A DNA stretch of 64,000 nt from Lophius americanus. Taxonomy: Eukaryota > Chordata > Actinopteri > Lophiiformes > Lophiidae. Shown piece by piece: positions 29,181 to 42,869 of this stretch. Each line of letters starts with the position of its first letter. Position 1 is the stretch's first letter. The position numbers and the translations under genes are program-made. The notes beneath the pieces are model-generated. The model made no database searches and was not told where the DNA came from. It saw nothing but the letters and a program-made list of their open reading frames with translations. The stretch is from NCBI GenBank assembly GCA_037951165.1, contig JBBDHG010000030.1, forward strand, positions 145,001 through 209,000. Direction: 5' to 3'.

Positions 29181-30955
29181 TACATAGATAGATCTAGATA
29201 GATAGATCTAGATAGATAGATAGTTAGATCTATATAGATATATAGATCTAGATACATAGATAGATACATAGATACATAGATAGATCGATCTATATAGATC
29301 GATCTATATACATAGATAGATATACATAGATAGATCTAGGTAGATCTATATACATAGATAGATAGATTTATATACATAGATAGATAGATTTATATACATA
29401 GATAGATAGATCTATAAAAAATGGATAGATAGATCTATATACATAGATAGATAGATCTATATACATAGATAGATAGATAGATCTATATACAAAGATAGAT
29501 CGATAGATCTATATACATAGATATATCTAGATAGATAGATATACATAGATAGATCTAGATAGATAGATCTAGATAGATAGATAGTTAGATCTATATAGAT
29601 AGATAGATCTAGATACATAGATAGATATATAGATACATAGATAGATCGATCTATATAGATCGATCTATATACATAAATCTATATACATAGATAGATATAT
29701 AAATCTATATAGATAGATAGATATAGATAGATAGGTCTAGATACATAGATATATCTAGATAGATCTATCTAGATCTATCTAGATCTAGATATATCTAGAT
29801 AGATCTATCTAGATCTAGATAGATAGATCTATCTAGATCTAGATAGATAGATCTATCTAGATCTAGATAGATATATCTATCTAGATAGATAGATAGATAG
29901 ATACATAGATAGATCTACATAGATAGATCTACATACATAGATCTACATAGATAGATCTACATACATAGATAGATCTACATACATAGATAGATCTACATAC
30001 ATAGATAGATCTACATACATAGATAGATCTAGATACATAGATAGATACATAGATACATAGATACATAGATAGATAGATCTATATAGATGGATAGTTAGAT
30101 CTAGATACATAGATAGATCTAGATATATAGATAGATCTAGATAGATAGATAGTTAGATCTATATAGATCGATCTATATACATAAATCTATATAGATAGAT
30201 AGATATAGATAGATAGGTCTAGATACATAGATATATCTAGATAGATCTAGATAGATCTATCTAGATCTATATAGATCTATATAGATAGATAGATAGATAG
30301 ATAGATACATAGATAGATCTACATACATAGATAGATCTACATAGATAGATCTACATACATAGATAGATCTACATAGATAGATCTACATAGATAGATCTAC
30401 ACACATAGATCTATATACATAGATAGATCTATATACATAGATAGATCTATATACAGAGATAGATCTATATACATAGATAGATCTATATACATAGATAGAT
30501 CTATATACATAGATAGATAGATCTATATAGATAGATCTAGATAGATAGATCTAGATAGATAGATCTAGATAGATAGATAGATCTAGATAGATAGATAGAT
30601 CTAGATAGATAGCTATATCTAGATTGTTAGATAGATCTAGATAGATAGATCTATATACATAGAGAGATCTAGATTGTTAGATAGAACTAGATAGATAGAT
30701 CTATATACATAGAGAGATCTAGATAGATAGATAGATCTATATAGATATATTCAGAGATCTATATACATAGATAGATCTATATAGATAGATAGATAGATCT
30801 ATATACATAGATAGATCTAGATAGATAGATCTATATACATAGATAGATCTAGATAGATCTATATACATAGATAGATAGATTTATATACAAAGATAGATAG
30901 ATCTATAAAAAATGGATAGATAGATCTATATACATAGATAGATAGATCTATATAC

Positions 30956-30986
<31 letters not shown>

Positions 30987-33900
30987 TACATAGATAGATC
31001 TAGATAGATAGATCTAGATAGATAGATAGTTAGATCTATATAGATATATAGATCTAGATACATAGATAGATACATAGATACATAGATAGATCGATCTATA
31101 TAGATCGATCTATATACATAGATAGATATACATAGATAGATCTAGGTAGATCTATATACATAGATAGATAGATTTATATACATAGATAGATAGATTTATA
31201 TACATAGATAGATAGATCTATAAAAAATGGATAGATAGATCTATATACATAGATAGATAGATCTATATACATAGATAGATAGATAGATCTATATACAAAG
31301 ATAGATCGATAGATCTATATACATAGATATATCTAGATAGATAGATATACATAGATAGATCTAGATAGATAGATCTAGATAGATAGATAGTTAGATCTAT
31401 ATAGATAGATAGATCTAGATACATAGATAGATATATAGATACATAGATAGATCGATCTATATAGATCGATCTATATACATAAATCTATATACATAGATAG
31501 ATATATAAATCTATATAGATAGATAGATATAGATAGATAGGTCTAGATACATAGATATATCTAGATAGATCTATCTAGATCTATCTAGATCTAGATATAT
31601 CTAGATAGATCTATCTAGATCTAGATAGATAGATCTATCTAGATCTAGATAGATATATCTATCTAGATAGATAGATAGATAGATACATAGATAGATCTAC
31701 ATAGATAGATCTACATACATAGATCTACATAGATAGATCTACATACATAGATAGATCTACATACATAGATAGATCTACATACATAGATAGATCTACATAC
31801 ATAGATAGATAGATAGATATACATAGATAGATCTATATAGATAGATAGATCTAGATACATAGATAGATACATAGATACATAGATACATAGATAGATAGAT
31901 CTATATAGATGGATAGTTAGATCTAGATACATAGATAGATCTAGATATATAGATAGATCTAGATAGATAGATAGTTAGATCTATATAGATCGATCTATAT
32001 ACATAAATCTATATAGATAGATAGATATAGATAGATAGGTCTAGATACATAGATATATCTAGATAGATCTAGATAGATCTATCTAGATCTATATAGATCT
32101 ATATAGATAGATAGATAGATAGATAGATACATAGATAGATCTACATACATAGATAGATCTACATAGATAGATCTACATACATAGATAGATCTACATAGAT
32201 AGATCTACATACATAGATAGATCTACATAGATAGATCTACACACATAGATCTATATACATAGATATATAGATCTATATACATAGATATATAGATCTATAT
32301 AGATCTATAGATCTATATAGATAGATTTATATAGATAGATTTATATAGATAGATCTATATAGATAGATTTATATAGATAGATTTATATAGATAGATTTAT
32401 ATAGATAGATCTATATAGATAGATAGATCTATATAGATAGATAGATCTATATAGATAGATAGATCTATATACATAGATAGATCTATATACATAGATAGAT
32501 CTACATACATAGATAGCTCTAGATAGATAGATAGATCTATATACAGAGATAGATCTATATACATAGATAGATCTATATACATAGATAGATCTATATACAT
32601 AGATAGCTCTAGATAGATAGATAGATCTATATACAGAGATAGATCTATATACATAGATAGCTCTAGATAGATAGATAGATCTATATACAGAGATAGATCT
32701 ATATACATAGATAGATCTATATACATACATAGATCTATATACATAGATTGATCTAGATACATAGATCTATATACATAGATAGATCTAGATACATAGATCT
32801 ATATACATAGATAGATCTAGATACATAGATCTATATACATAGATATATAGATCTATATACATAAATATATAGATCTATATACATAGATATATAGATCTAT
32901 ATAGATCTATAGATAGATAGATCTATATACAAAGATAGATAGATAGATAGATAGATATACATAGATAGATCTAGATAGATAGATCTAGATAGATAGATAG
33001 TTAGATCTATATAGATATATAGATCTAGATACATAGATAGATACATAGATACATAGATAGATCGATCTATATAGATCGATCTATATACATAGATAGATAT
33101 ACATAGATAGATAGATTTATATACATAGATAGATAGATTTATATACATAGATAGATAGATCTATAAAAAATGGATAGATAGATCTATATACATAGATAGA
33201 TAGATCTATATACATAGATAGATAGATAGATCTATATACAAAGATAGATCGATAGATCTATATACATAGATATATCTAGATAGATAGATATACATAGATA
33301 GATCTAGATAGATAGATCTAGATAGATAGATAGTTAGATCTATATAGATAGATAGATCTAGATACATAGATAGATAGATAGATCTATATACAGAGATAGA
33401 TCTATATACATAGATAGATCTATATACAGAGATAGATCTATATACAGAGATAGATCTATATACATAGATAGATCTATATACATAGATAGATCTATATACA
33501 TAGATAGATAGATCTATATAGATAGATCTATATAGATAGATAGATCTAGATAGATTTAGATAGATAGATCTAGATAGATAGATAGATCTAGATAGATAGA
33601 TAGATCTAGATAGATAGCTATATCTAGATTGTTAGATAGATCTAGATAGATAGATCTATATACATAGAGAGATCTAGATTGTTAGATAGAACTAGATAGA
33701 TAGATCTATATACATAGAGAGATCTAGATAGATAGATAGATCTATATAGATATATTCATAGATCTATATACATAGATAGATCTATATAGATAGATAGATA
33801 GATCTATATACATAGATAGATCTAGATAGATAGATCTATATACATAGATAGATCTAGATAGATCTATATACATAGATAGATAGATTTATATACATAGATA

Positions 33901-36304
33901 GATAGATCTATAAAAAATGGATAGATAGATCTATATACATAGATAGATAGATCTATATACAAAGATAGATAGATAGATCTATATACAAAGATAGATAGAT
34001 AGATAGATAGATATACATAGATAGATCTAGATAGATAGATCTAGATAGATAGATAGTTAGATCTATATAGATATATAGATCTAGATACATAGATAGATAC
34101 ATAGATACATAGATAGATCGATCTATATAGATCGATCTATATACATAGATAGATATACATAGATAGATCTAGATAGATCTATATACATAGATATATAGAT
34201 TTATATACATAGATAGATAGATTTATATACATAGATAGATAGATCTATAAAAAATGGATAGATAGATCTATATACATAGATAGATAGATCTATATACATA
34301 GATAGATAGATAGATCTATATACAAAGATAGATCGATAGATCTATATACATAGATATATCTAGATAGATAGATATACATAGATAGATCTAGATAGATAGA
34401 TCTAGATAGATAGATAGTTAGATCTATATAGATAGATAGATCTAGATACATAGATAGATAGATAGATACATAGATAGATCGATCTATATAGATCGATCTA
34501 TATACATAAATCTATATACATAGATAGATATATAAATCTATATAGATAGATAGATATAGATAGATAGGTCTAGATACATAGATATATCTAGATAGATCTA
34601 TCTAGATCTATCTAGATCTAGATAGATCTAGATAGATCTATCTAGATCTAGATAGATAGATCTATCTAGATCTAGATAGATAGATCTATCTAGATCTAGA
34701 TAGATAGATCTATCTAGATAGATAGATAGATACATAGATAGATCTACATACATAGATCTACATAGATAGATCTACATACATAGATAGATCTACATACATA
34801 GATAGATCTACATACATAGATAGATCTACATACATAGATAGATAGATAGATATACATAGATAGATCTATATAGATAGATAGATCTAGATAAATAGATAGA
34901 TACATAGATACATAGATAGATAGATAGATAGATCTAGATATATAGATAGATCTAGATAGATAGATAGTTAGATCTATATAGATCGATCTATATACATAAA
35001 TCTATATAGATAGATAGATATAGATAGATAGGTCTAGATACATAGATCTATATACATAGATATATAGATCTATATACATAGATATATAGATCTATATACA
35101 TAGATATATAGATCTATATACATAGATATATAGATCTATATAGATCTATAGATCTATATAGATAGATTTATATAGATAGATTTATATAGATAGATCTATA
35201 TAGATAGATTTATATAGATAGATTTATATAGATAGATTTATATAGATAGATCTATATAGATAGATAGATCTATATACATAGATAGATCTATATACATAGA
35301 TAGCTCTAGATAGATAGATATATCTATATACAGAGATAGATCTATATACATAGATAGCTCTAGATAGATAGATAGATCTATATACAGAGATAGATCTATA
35401 TACATAGATAGATCTATATACATACATAGATCTATATACATAGATAGATCTAGATACATAGATCTATATACATAGATATATAGATCTATATACATAGATA
35501 TATAGATCTATATAAATATATAGATCTATATAGATATATAGATCTATATAGATATATAGAGCTATATACATAGATAGATCTAGATCGATAGATCTAGATC
35601 GGTAGATCTAGATCTATAGATCTATATAGATAGATTTATATAGATAGATTTATATAGATAGATTTATATAGATAGATTTATATAGATAGATCTATATAGA
35701 TAGATTTATATAGATAGATCTATATAGATAGATAGATCTATATAGATAGATAGATCTATATACATAGATAGATCTATATACATAGATAGATCTATATACA
35801 GAGATAGATCTATATACATAGATAGATCTATATACATAGATAGATCTATATACATAGATAGATCTATATACATAGATAGATAGATCTATATAGATAGATC
35901 TATATAGATAGATAGATCTAGATAGATCTAGATAGATAGATCTAGATAGATAGATAGATCTAGATAGATAGATAGATCTAGATAGATAGCTATATCTAGA
36001 TTGTTAGATAGATCTAGATAGATATATCTATATACATAGAGAGATCTAGATTGTTAGATAGAACTAGATAGATAGATCTATATACATAGAGAGATCTAGA
36101 TAGATAGATAGATCTATATAGATATATTCAGAGATCTATATACATAGATAGATCTATATAGATAGATAGATCTAGATAGATCTATATACATAGATAGATA
36201 GATTTATATACATAGATAGATAGATCTATAAAAAATGGATAGATAGATCTATATACATAGATAGATAGATCTATATACAAAGATAGATAGATAGATCTAT
36301 ATAC

Positions 36305-36335
<31 letters not shown>

Positions 36336-36850
36336 TACATAGATAGATCTAGATAGATAGATCTAGATAGATAGATAGTTAGATCTATATAGATATATAG
36401 ATCTAGATACATAGATAGATACATAGATACATAGATAGATCGATCTATATAGATCGATCTATATACATAGATAGATATACATAGATAGATCTAGGTAGAT
36501 CTATATACATAGATAGATAGATTTATATACATAGATAGATAGATTTATATACATAGATAGATAGATCTATAAATAATGGATAGATAGATCTATATACATA
36601 GATAGATAGATTTATATACATAGATAGATAGATTTATATACATAGATAGATAGATCTATAAATAATGGATAGATAGATCTATATACATAGATAGATAGAT
36701 CTATATACATAGATAGATAGATAGATCTATATACAAAGATAGATCGATAGATCTATATACATAGATATATCTAGATAGATAGATATACATAGATAGATCT
36801 AGATAGATAGATCTAGATAGATAGATAGTTAGATCTATATAGATAGATAG
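27690..36850. repeat. 7.2-kb-offset duplicated segment
   Basis: About 27,690-29,590 recurs at about 35,043-36,850. Offsets are 7,209 (GATCGG at 28388 and 35597) and 7,155 (CTATAAAAAATGG at 29071/36226; 29412 matches a CTATAAATAATGG variant at 36567). The 80-codon open frames at 29027-29269 and 36182-36424 translate identically. The second copy sits between the two copies of the 4.7-kb repeat. Confidence 0.8.
28700..32230. repeat. 1.8-kb segmental duplication
   Basis: Landmarks repeat at offsets of 1,806-1,833 bp: AGCTATATCTAG near 28779 and 30612, and CTATAAAAAATGG at 29071/30903 and 29412/31218. The copies are about 28,700-30,530 and 30,535-32,230. They differ by whole tetranucleotide or 18- to 22-bp block changes. 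Confidence 0.78.
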
Positions 36851-37646
36851 ATCTAGATAGATAGATCTACATACATAGATAGATCTACATAGATAGATCT
36901 ACATACATAGATAGATCTACATAGATAGATCTACACACATAGATCTATATACATAGATATATAGATCTATATACATAGATATATAGATCTATATACATAG
37001 ATATATAGATCTATATAGATCTATAGATCTATATAGATAGATTTATATAGATAGATTTATATAGATAGATCTATATAGATAGATTTATATAGATAGATTT
37101 ATATAGATAGATTTATATAGATAGATCTATATAGATAGATAGATCTATATAGATAGATAGATCTATATAGATAGATAGATCTATATACATAGATAGATCT
37201 ATATACATAGATAGATCTACATACATAGATAGCTCTAGATAGATAGATAGATCTATATACAGAGATAGATCTATATACATAGATAGATCTATATACATAG
37301 ATAGATCTATATACATAGATAGCTCTAGATAGATAGATAGATCTATATACAGAGATAGATCTATATACATAGATAGCTCTAGATAGATAGATAGATCTAT
37401 ATACAGAGATAGATCTATATACATAGATAGATCTATATACATACATAGATCTATATACATAGATTGATCTAGATACATAGATCTATATACATAGATAGAT
37501 CTAGATACATAGATCTATATACATAGATAGATCTAGATACATAGATCTATATACATAGATATATAGATCTATATACATAAATATATAGATCTATATACAT
37601 AGATATATAGATCTATATAGATCTATAGATAGATAGATCTATATAC

Positions 37647-37681
<35 letters not shown>

Positions 37682-39850
37682 TACATAGATAGATCTAGAT
37701 AGATAGATCTAGATAGATAGATAGTTAGATCTATATAGATATATAGATCTAGATACATAGATAGATACATAGATACATAGATAGATCGATCTATATAGAT
37801 CGATCTATATACATAGATAGATATACATAGATAGATCTAGATAGATCTATATACATAGATAGATAGATTTATATACATAGATAGATAGATTTATATACAT
37901 AGATAGATAGATCTATAAAAAATGGATAGATAGATCTATATACATAGATAGATAGATCTATATACATAGATAGATAGATAGATCTATATACAAAGATAGA
38001 TCGATAGATCTATATACATAGATATATCTAGATAGATAGATATACATAGATAGATCTAGATAGATAGATCTAGATAGATAGATAGTTAGATCTATATAGA
38101 TAGATAGATCTAGATACATAGATAGATAGATAGATCTATATACAGAGATAGATCTATATACATAGATAGATCTATATACAGAGATAGATCTATATACAGA
38201 GATATATCTATATACATAGATAGATCTATATACATAGATAGATCTATATACATAGATAGATCTATATACATAGATAGATAGATCTATATAGATAGATCTA
38301 TATAGATAGATAGATCTAGATAGATTTAGATAGATAGATCTAGATAGATAGATAGATCTAGATAGATAGATAGATCTAGATAGATAGCTATATCTAGATT
38401 GTTAGATAGATCTAGATAGATAGATCTATATACATAGAGAGATCTAGATTGTTAGATAGAACTAGATAGATAGATCTATATACATAGAGAGATCTAGATA
38501 GATAGATAGATCTATATAGATATATTCATAGATCTATATACATAGATAGATCTATATAGATAGATAGATAGATCTATATACATAGATAGATCTAGATAGA
38601 TAGATCTATATACATAGATAGATCTAGATAGATCTATATACATAGATAGATCTAGATAGATCTATATACATAGATAGATAGATTTATATACATAGATAGA
38701 TAGATCTATAAAAAATGGATAGATAGATCTATATACATAGATAGATAGATCTATATACAAAGATAGATAGATAGATCTATATACAAAGATAGATAGATAG
38801 ATAGATATACATAGATAGATCTAGATAGATAGATCTAGATAGATAGATAGTTAGATCTATATAGATATATAGATCTAGATACATAGATAGATACATAGAT
38901 ACATAGATAGATCGATCTATATAGATCGATCTATATACATAGATAGATATACATAGATAGATCTAGATAGATCTATATACATAGATAGATAGATTTATAT
39001 ACATAGATAGATAGATTTATATACATAGATAGATAGATCTATAAAAAATGGATAGATAGATCTATATACATAGATAGATAGATCTATATACATAGATAGA
39101 TAGATAGATCTATATACAAAGATAGATCGATAGATCTATATACATAGATATATCTAGATAGATAGATATACATAGATAGATCTAGATAGATAGATCTAGA
39201 TAGATAGATAGTTAGATCTATATAGATAGATAGATCTAGATACATAGATAGATAGATAGATACATAGATAGATCGATCTATATAGATCGATCTATATACA
39301 TAAATCTATATACATAGATAGATATATAAATCTATATAGATAGATAGATATAGATAGATAGGTCTAGATACATAGATATATCTAGATAGATCTATCTAGA
39401 TCTATCTAGATCTAGATATATCTAGATAGATCTATCTAGATCTAGATAGATAGATCTAGATCTAGATAGATAGATCTATCTAGATCTAGATAGATAGATC
39501 TATCTAGATAGATAGATAGATACATAGATAGATCTACATACATAGATCTACATAGATAGATCTACATACATAGATAGATCTACATACATAGATAGATCTA
39601 CATACATAGATAGATAGATAGATATACATAGATAGATCTATATAGATAGATAGATCTAGATACATAGATAGATACATAGATACATAGATAGATAGATAGA
39701 TAGATCTATATAGATGGATAGTTAGATCTAGATACATAGATAGATCTAGATATATAGATAGATCTAGATAGATAGATAGTTAGATCTATATAGATCGATC
39801 TATATACATAAATCTATATAGATAGATAGATATAGATAGATAGGTCTAGA
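32237..39850. repeat. 4.7-4.8-kb higher-order repeat, two copies
   Basis: About 32,237-35,040 matches about 36,931-39,850. Landmark offsets are 4,694 (CTACACACAT at 32237 and 36931), 4,716 (identical 115- and 121-codon repeat frames at 32383/37099 and 32397/37113), 4,752 (CTATAAAAAATGG at 33161/37913) and 4,798 (33908/38706). The rising offset reflects block gains in the second copy. Between the copies lies the 35,043-36,850 segment. Confidence 0.85.
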
Positions 39851-39939
39851 TACATAGATATATCTAGATAGATCTAGATAGATCTATCTAGATCTATATA
39901 GATCTATATAGATAGATAGATAGATAGATACATAGATAG

Positions 39940-40445
39940 ATCTACATACATAGATAGATCTACATAGATAGATCTACATACATAGATAGATCTACATAGA
40001 TAGATCTACATACATAGATAGATCTACATACATAGATAGATCTACATACATACATAGATCTACATACATAGATAGATAGATCTACATACATAGATAGATA
40101 GATCTACATACATAGATAGATAGATCTACATACATAGATAGATAGATCTACATACATAGATAGATAGATCTACATACATAGATAGATAGATCTACATACA
40201 TAGATAGATCTACATAGATAGATAGATAGATCTATATAGATAGATAGATAGATCTACATACATATATAGATAGATCTACATACATAGATAGACAGATCTA
40301 CATACATAGATCTACATACATAGATAGATCTACATACATAGATAGATCTACATACATAGATCTACATACATAGATCTACATACATAGATCTACATACATA
40401 GATAGATAGATCTACATACATAGATAGATCTACATACATAGATAG
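39940..40445. repeat. 18/22-bp ACATACATAG subarray beside the LINE
   Basis: Many tandem GATCTACATACATAGATA units of 18 or 22 bp, with a few shorter 14-bp units near 40,350-40,400. It is the longest run of this variant in the central block and ends about 80 bp before the LINE tail. Confidence 0.8.
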
Positions 40446-40524
40446 ATAGATCTATATACATAGATCTATATACATAGATAGATCTATATAGATAGATAGA
40501 TAGATCTATATACATAGATAGATC

Positions 40525-40563
<39 letters not shown>
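40525..40563 (-). repeat. Perfect GATA/TATC run at the LINE 3' end
   Basis: An uninterrupted GATA run of about 39 bp abuts the last unique base of the LINE. On the LINE strand it reads TATC and takes the place of a poly(A) tail. CR1/L2/Rex1-group elements are known to end in short tandem oligonucleotides instead of poly(A). Whether the run is LINE tail or pre-existing satellite cannot be told apart, because the two have the same unit. Confidence 0.75.
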
Positions 40564-40565
40564 CC

Positions 40566-40571
40566 TTTATT
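40566..40571 (-). promoter_or_regulatory. AATAAA hexamer at the LINE 3' end
   Basis: AATAAA on the minus strand (TTTATT on plus), three bases before the start of the TATC tail. It matches the polyadenylation hexamer, but its position at the very end, with no poly(A), means it may simply be part of the conserved 3' terminus. Confidence 0.45.
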
Positions 40572-40574
40572 AGT

Positions 40575-40585
40575 CCCACAATGGG
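40575..40585 (-). promoter_or_regulatory. Putative LINE 3'-terminal stem-loop
   Basis: On the element strand CCCA TTG TGGG forms a 4-bp stem with a 3-base loop, 11 bases before the end of the unique sequence. CR1/L2-type elements use a conserved 3' RNA end for recognition by their own reverse transcriptase, so this is a plausible recognition hairpin. The assignment rests on position and pairing only. Confidence 0.5.
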
Positions 40586-40794
40586 GAAATTGCAATATTA
40601 CAGCAGCAGAGCATGTTACAGAGTAAGAATGACACAGAGTAAGAATAACACAGAGTAAGAATAACATCGTGTTATGTGCAATTAAAATAAATTAAAATAA
40701 ATTAAATTAAAATTAAACGTTATGTGCAATTAAAATAAATTAAAAGGTAGATGTGTGTGTAAGTGTGTGTGTAGTTGTGTAGGTGTGTGTGTTG

Positions 40795-41763
40795 CTAACA
40801 GTGCTGGTTGTGGAGTCTGACTGCTGCAGGAAGGAACGATCGGCGATATCGCTCCTTCACACACTTGGGGTGAAGGAGTCTGTCGCTGAAGGAGCTCTCC
40901 AGTGCAGAGATGGTTTCCTGCATGGGGTGGGAGACGTTGTCCCGGAGAGATGACAGCTTGGCCATCATTCTCCGGTCTCCCACCTCCTGCACCGAGTCAA
41001 GAGGACATCCCAGGACCGAACTGGCCTTCCTGATCAGTTTGTCCAGTTTCCTCCTGTCAGCAGCTGAGATGCTGCTGCCCCAGCAGACCACTCCATAAAA
41101 GATGGCAGAGGCGACTGCAGAGTCAAAGAAGGTCTTCAGGAGCGCCCCCTGGACTCCAAAAGACCTCAGTCTCCTCAGCAGATACAGTCGGCTCTGACCC
41201 CTTTTAAAGAGTGCCGCTGAGTTGTGGGTCCAGTCCAGTTTGTTGTTCAGGTGAACACCAAGGTACTTGTAGGACGTGACCATCTCAACGTCCATTCCCT
41301 GGATGTTCACCGGTGTGTGGGGGGGTGTTTGCCTTCGGAAGTCCACCACCAGTTCCTTGGTTTTACCCGCGTTGATCTGGAGGTGGTTCCACTGGCACCA
41401 GTGCGTGAAGTCCTGCGTCAGTCCTCTGTACTCCTTGTCGTCCCCGTCTGTGATGAGACCGACGATTGCAGAGTCATCAGAGAACTTCTGCAGGTGACAC
41501 GTGGGTGAGATGTATGAGAAGTCTGCAGTGTAGAGGGTGAAGAGGAACGGTGCCAGGACCGTTCCCTGTGGGGCCCCCGTACTGCAGACAACCACGTCCG
41601 ACACACAGTCCCGAGTCCTCACATACTGGGGACGGTTGGTCAGGTAGTCCAGGATCCAGGATGCGAGGTGCTCATCCACTCCGGTCAGTTCCAGTTTGTC
41701 CCTCAGAAGCGTGGGCTGGATGGTGTTGAAAGCACTGGAGAAATCAAAGAATGTGATCCTCAC
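40795..41763 (-). pseudogene. LINE ORF2 fragment, C-terminal part: RT palm, thumb and C-terminal domain
   Basis: 322 codons opening with GTG (valine), which is a continuation and not a start. Motif A is FFDFSSAFNT, with the catalytic aspartate at residue 7. Motif B is STGAPQGTVLAP (61-72). Motif C is KFSDDSA (93-99), with the catalytic aspartates at 96-97. LQINAGKTKELVVDF (128-142) and YKYLGVHL (165-172) match motifs D and E. The thumb and C-terminal region (SRLYLLRRLRSFGV, CWGSS, LGCPL, RSFLPAAVRLHNQHC) runs to a normal TAG at 40795-40797, so the C terminus looks complete. All three catalytic aspartates are kept. It overlaps the upstream fragment by 4 bp because of a single-base deletion at about 41,763-41,767. 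Confidence 0.92.
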
Positions 41764-42869
41764 GTGCTTCCAGGCTTCTCCAGGTGAGAGAGAGCTCGGT
41801 GAAGAAGGAAGATGATGGCGTCGTCCACCCCGGTCTTAGACTGGTAGGCGAACTGAAGGGGGTCCATCGACAGGCTGACCACCGGGCGGAGATGACCAAG
41901 GACCAGTCGCTCTAGAGTCTTCATCAGGTGGGATGTTAATGCCACCGGCCTGTAGCTGTTGAAGTCCTTCGGGTGCGGCGTCTTGGGGACAGGTACCACA
42001 CAGGATGTTTTCCACAGGAGTGGTACCTTCCCCAGCTTCAGGCTCAAATTGAAGACGTGCTTCAAAATCCCACACAGCTGGTCTGCGCAGGTCTTAAGGA
42101 GCCTGGAGCTGATGCCGTCCGGGCCCGTGGCCTTCCTCACCTTGATCTTCCTTAGCTGATTCCTCACCTGGAGTGTTGTGAGGGACAGACTGGTGCAGGG
42201 GGGCTGTGTGTTGGGGGGGTTGGGTGGTGGGGTGGTGATAGCTAGGAGGGGGGGCAGGGTATTAGGTAGAGCAGGGGGATGTGGCTGGGAGTTCTTTGTA
42301 GTGGGAGAGGAGGTGGCGGGGGGGTAGTGCACTGAGGAGGGTGAGAGGGGTCCCTGCTGTGGGAGTCGGGCTGGAGGATTGAGGGCAGATGACTGGTCGA
42401 ACCGGTTAAAAAACTGGTTCAGGTTATCTGCCCACTGTTGGTCCCCTGCAGCTTGGGAGTTTGGCCCTTTGAAGCCTGAGATGGTTTTCAGGCTTCTCCA
42501 AACACCACTGATGTTGTTCTGCTGCAGCTGGTCCTCCATCTTCTTCCTGTAGGAGTTCTTCCCCTCTCTGATCTTCCTCCTCAGTTCCTTCTGCACAACC
42601 TTCAGCTCTTCCTTGTTGCCTGACCTAAAGGTCCTCTTCTTCTCCTTTAGGAGGACCTTTATGTCCGGACTAATCCAAGGTTTGTTGTTCGAGAAACACC
42701 GTACAGTCCTGGTGGGTACGGTGTTCTCCTCACAGAAGTTGATGTAGTCCGTGATGCAGTCGGTAAGGTTGTCGATGTCCTCCCCGTGAGAGTCACAGAA
42801 CTCCTCCCACACGGTTGTGTCAAAACAGTCCTTCAGAGCCTCTTCAGTCTCTTGGGACCATTTCCGCAC
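41760..42869 (-). pseudogene. LINE ORF2 fragment, N-terminal part: linker and RT fingers (frameshifted)
   Basis: An open stretch of 369 codons that begins with a valine codon (GTG), not a true start; the frame simply enters at the truncation. Residues 1-60 are the segment between endonuclease and polymerase (WSQETEEAL, NKPWISPDI at 62-70), 71-135 are basic and charged (KKRTFRSGNKEELK), and 161-228 are a proline-rich linker. Reverse transcriptase motifs follow: KATGPDGIS (246-254), SYRPVALTS (305-313) and QFAYQSKTGVDDA (339-351). The frame ends at TGA after HLEKPGST, where one base is missing; the polymerase continues in the next frame at 41,763. It would act with ORF1 in target-primed reverse transcription, but this copy lacks the endonuclease and cannot act alone. 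Confidence 0.9.

Larger units (their letters stand above)
17761..40524. repeat. GATA-oriented satellite, central block
   Basis: The plus strand is built from GATA with variants CATA, TATA and TTTATA, plus AGATCT punctuation. Typical phrases are AGATCTATATACATAGATAG and AGATCTAGATAGAT. The segment is organised as mosaic higher-order repeats with landmark CTATAAAAAATGG (first copies at 19797, 19912 and 20229). No unique DNA or gene is visible. The many minus-strand open frames (for example 27867-28286 and 32397-32762) translate to MYIDLS/YVYRSI repeats. Confidence 0.97.
40564..40794 (-). other. LINE 3' UTR with internal short repeats
   Basis: Between the ORF2 stop and the TATC tail. On the plus strand it contains a GTGTGT-rich stretch (40,750-40,793), two copies of TTATGTGCAATTAAAATAAA separated by AT-rich filler (about 40,673-40,745), and three 16-bp units of ACAGAGTAAGAATAAC (40618, 40634, 40650; the first has TGAC). 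The terminal 30 bp hold the hairpin and hexamer listed separately. Internal repeats of this kind usually vary in copy number among copies of one family. Confidence 0.8.

Noticed and set aside
17789..39737. Many minus-strand open frames of 60-139 codons (MYIDLS, YVYRSI and similar)
   Set aside because: TATC repeats contain no stop codon in any frame of that strand, so long frames are expected by chance. Start codons come from the CATA variant.
1..40524. One giant palindrome centred on 17.7 kb
   Set aside because: The CTATAAAAAATGG landmark is frequent right of the switch and its reverse complement is not seen on the left. The left-side 104-bp units and dispersed repeat have no mirrored partner on the right.
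40910..42159. Plus-strand and alternate-frame open frames across the LINE (40910-41098, 41224-41508, 41276-41497, 41418-41606, 41836-42075, 41959-42159, 41973-42155)
   Set aside because: They are shadows of the minus-strand reverse transcriptase frame, which carries the recognisable motifs.
40795..42869. Two separate genes with GTG starts
   Set aside because: The GTG codons encode valine within a single ORF2. The split comes from one missing base and the 5' edge is a truncation, not a start.
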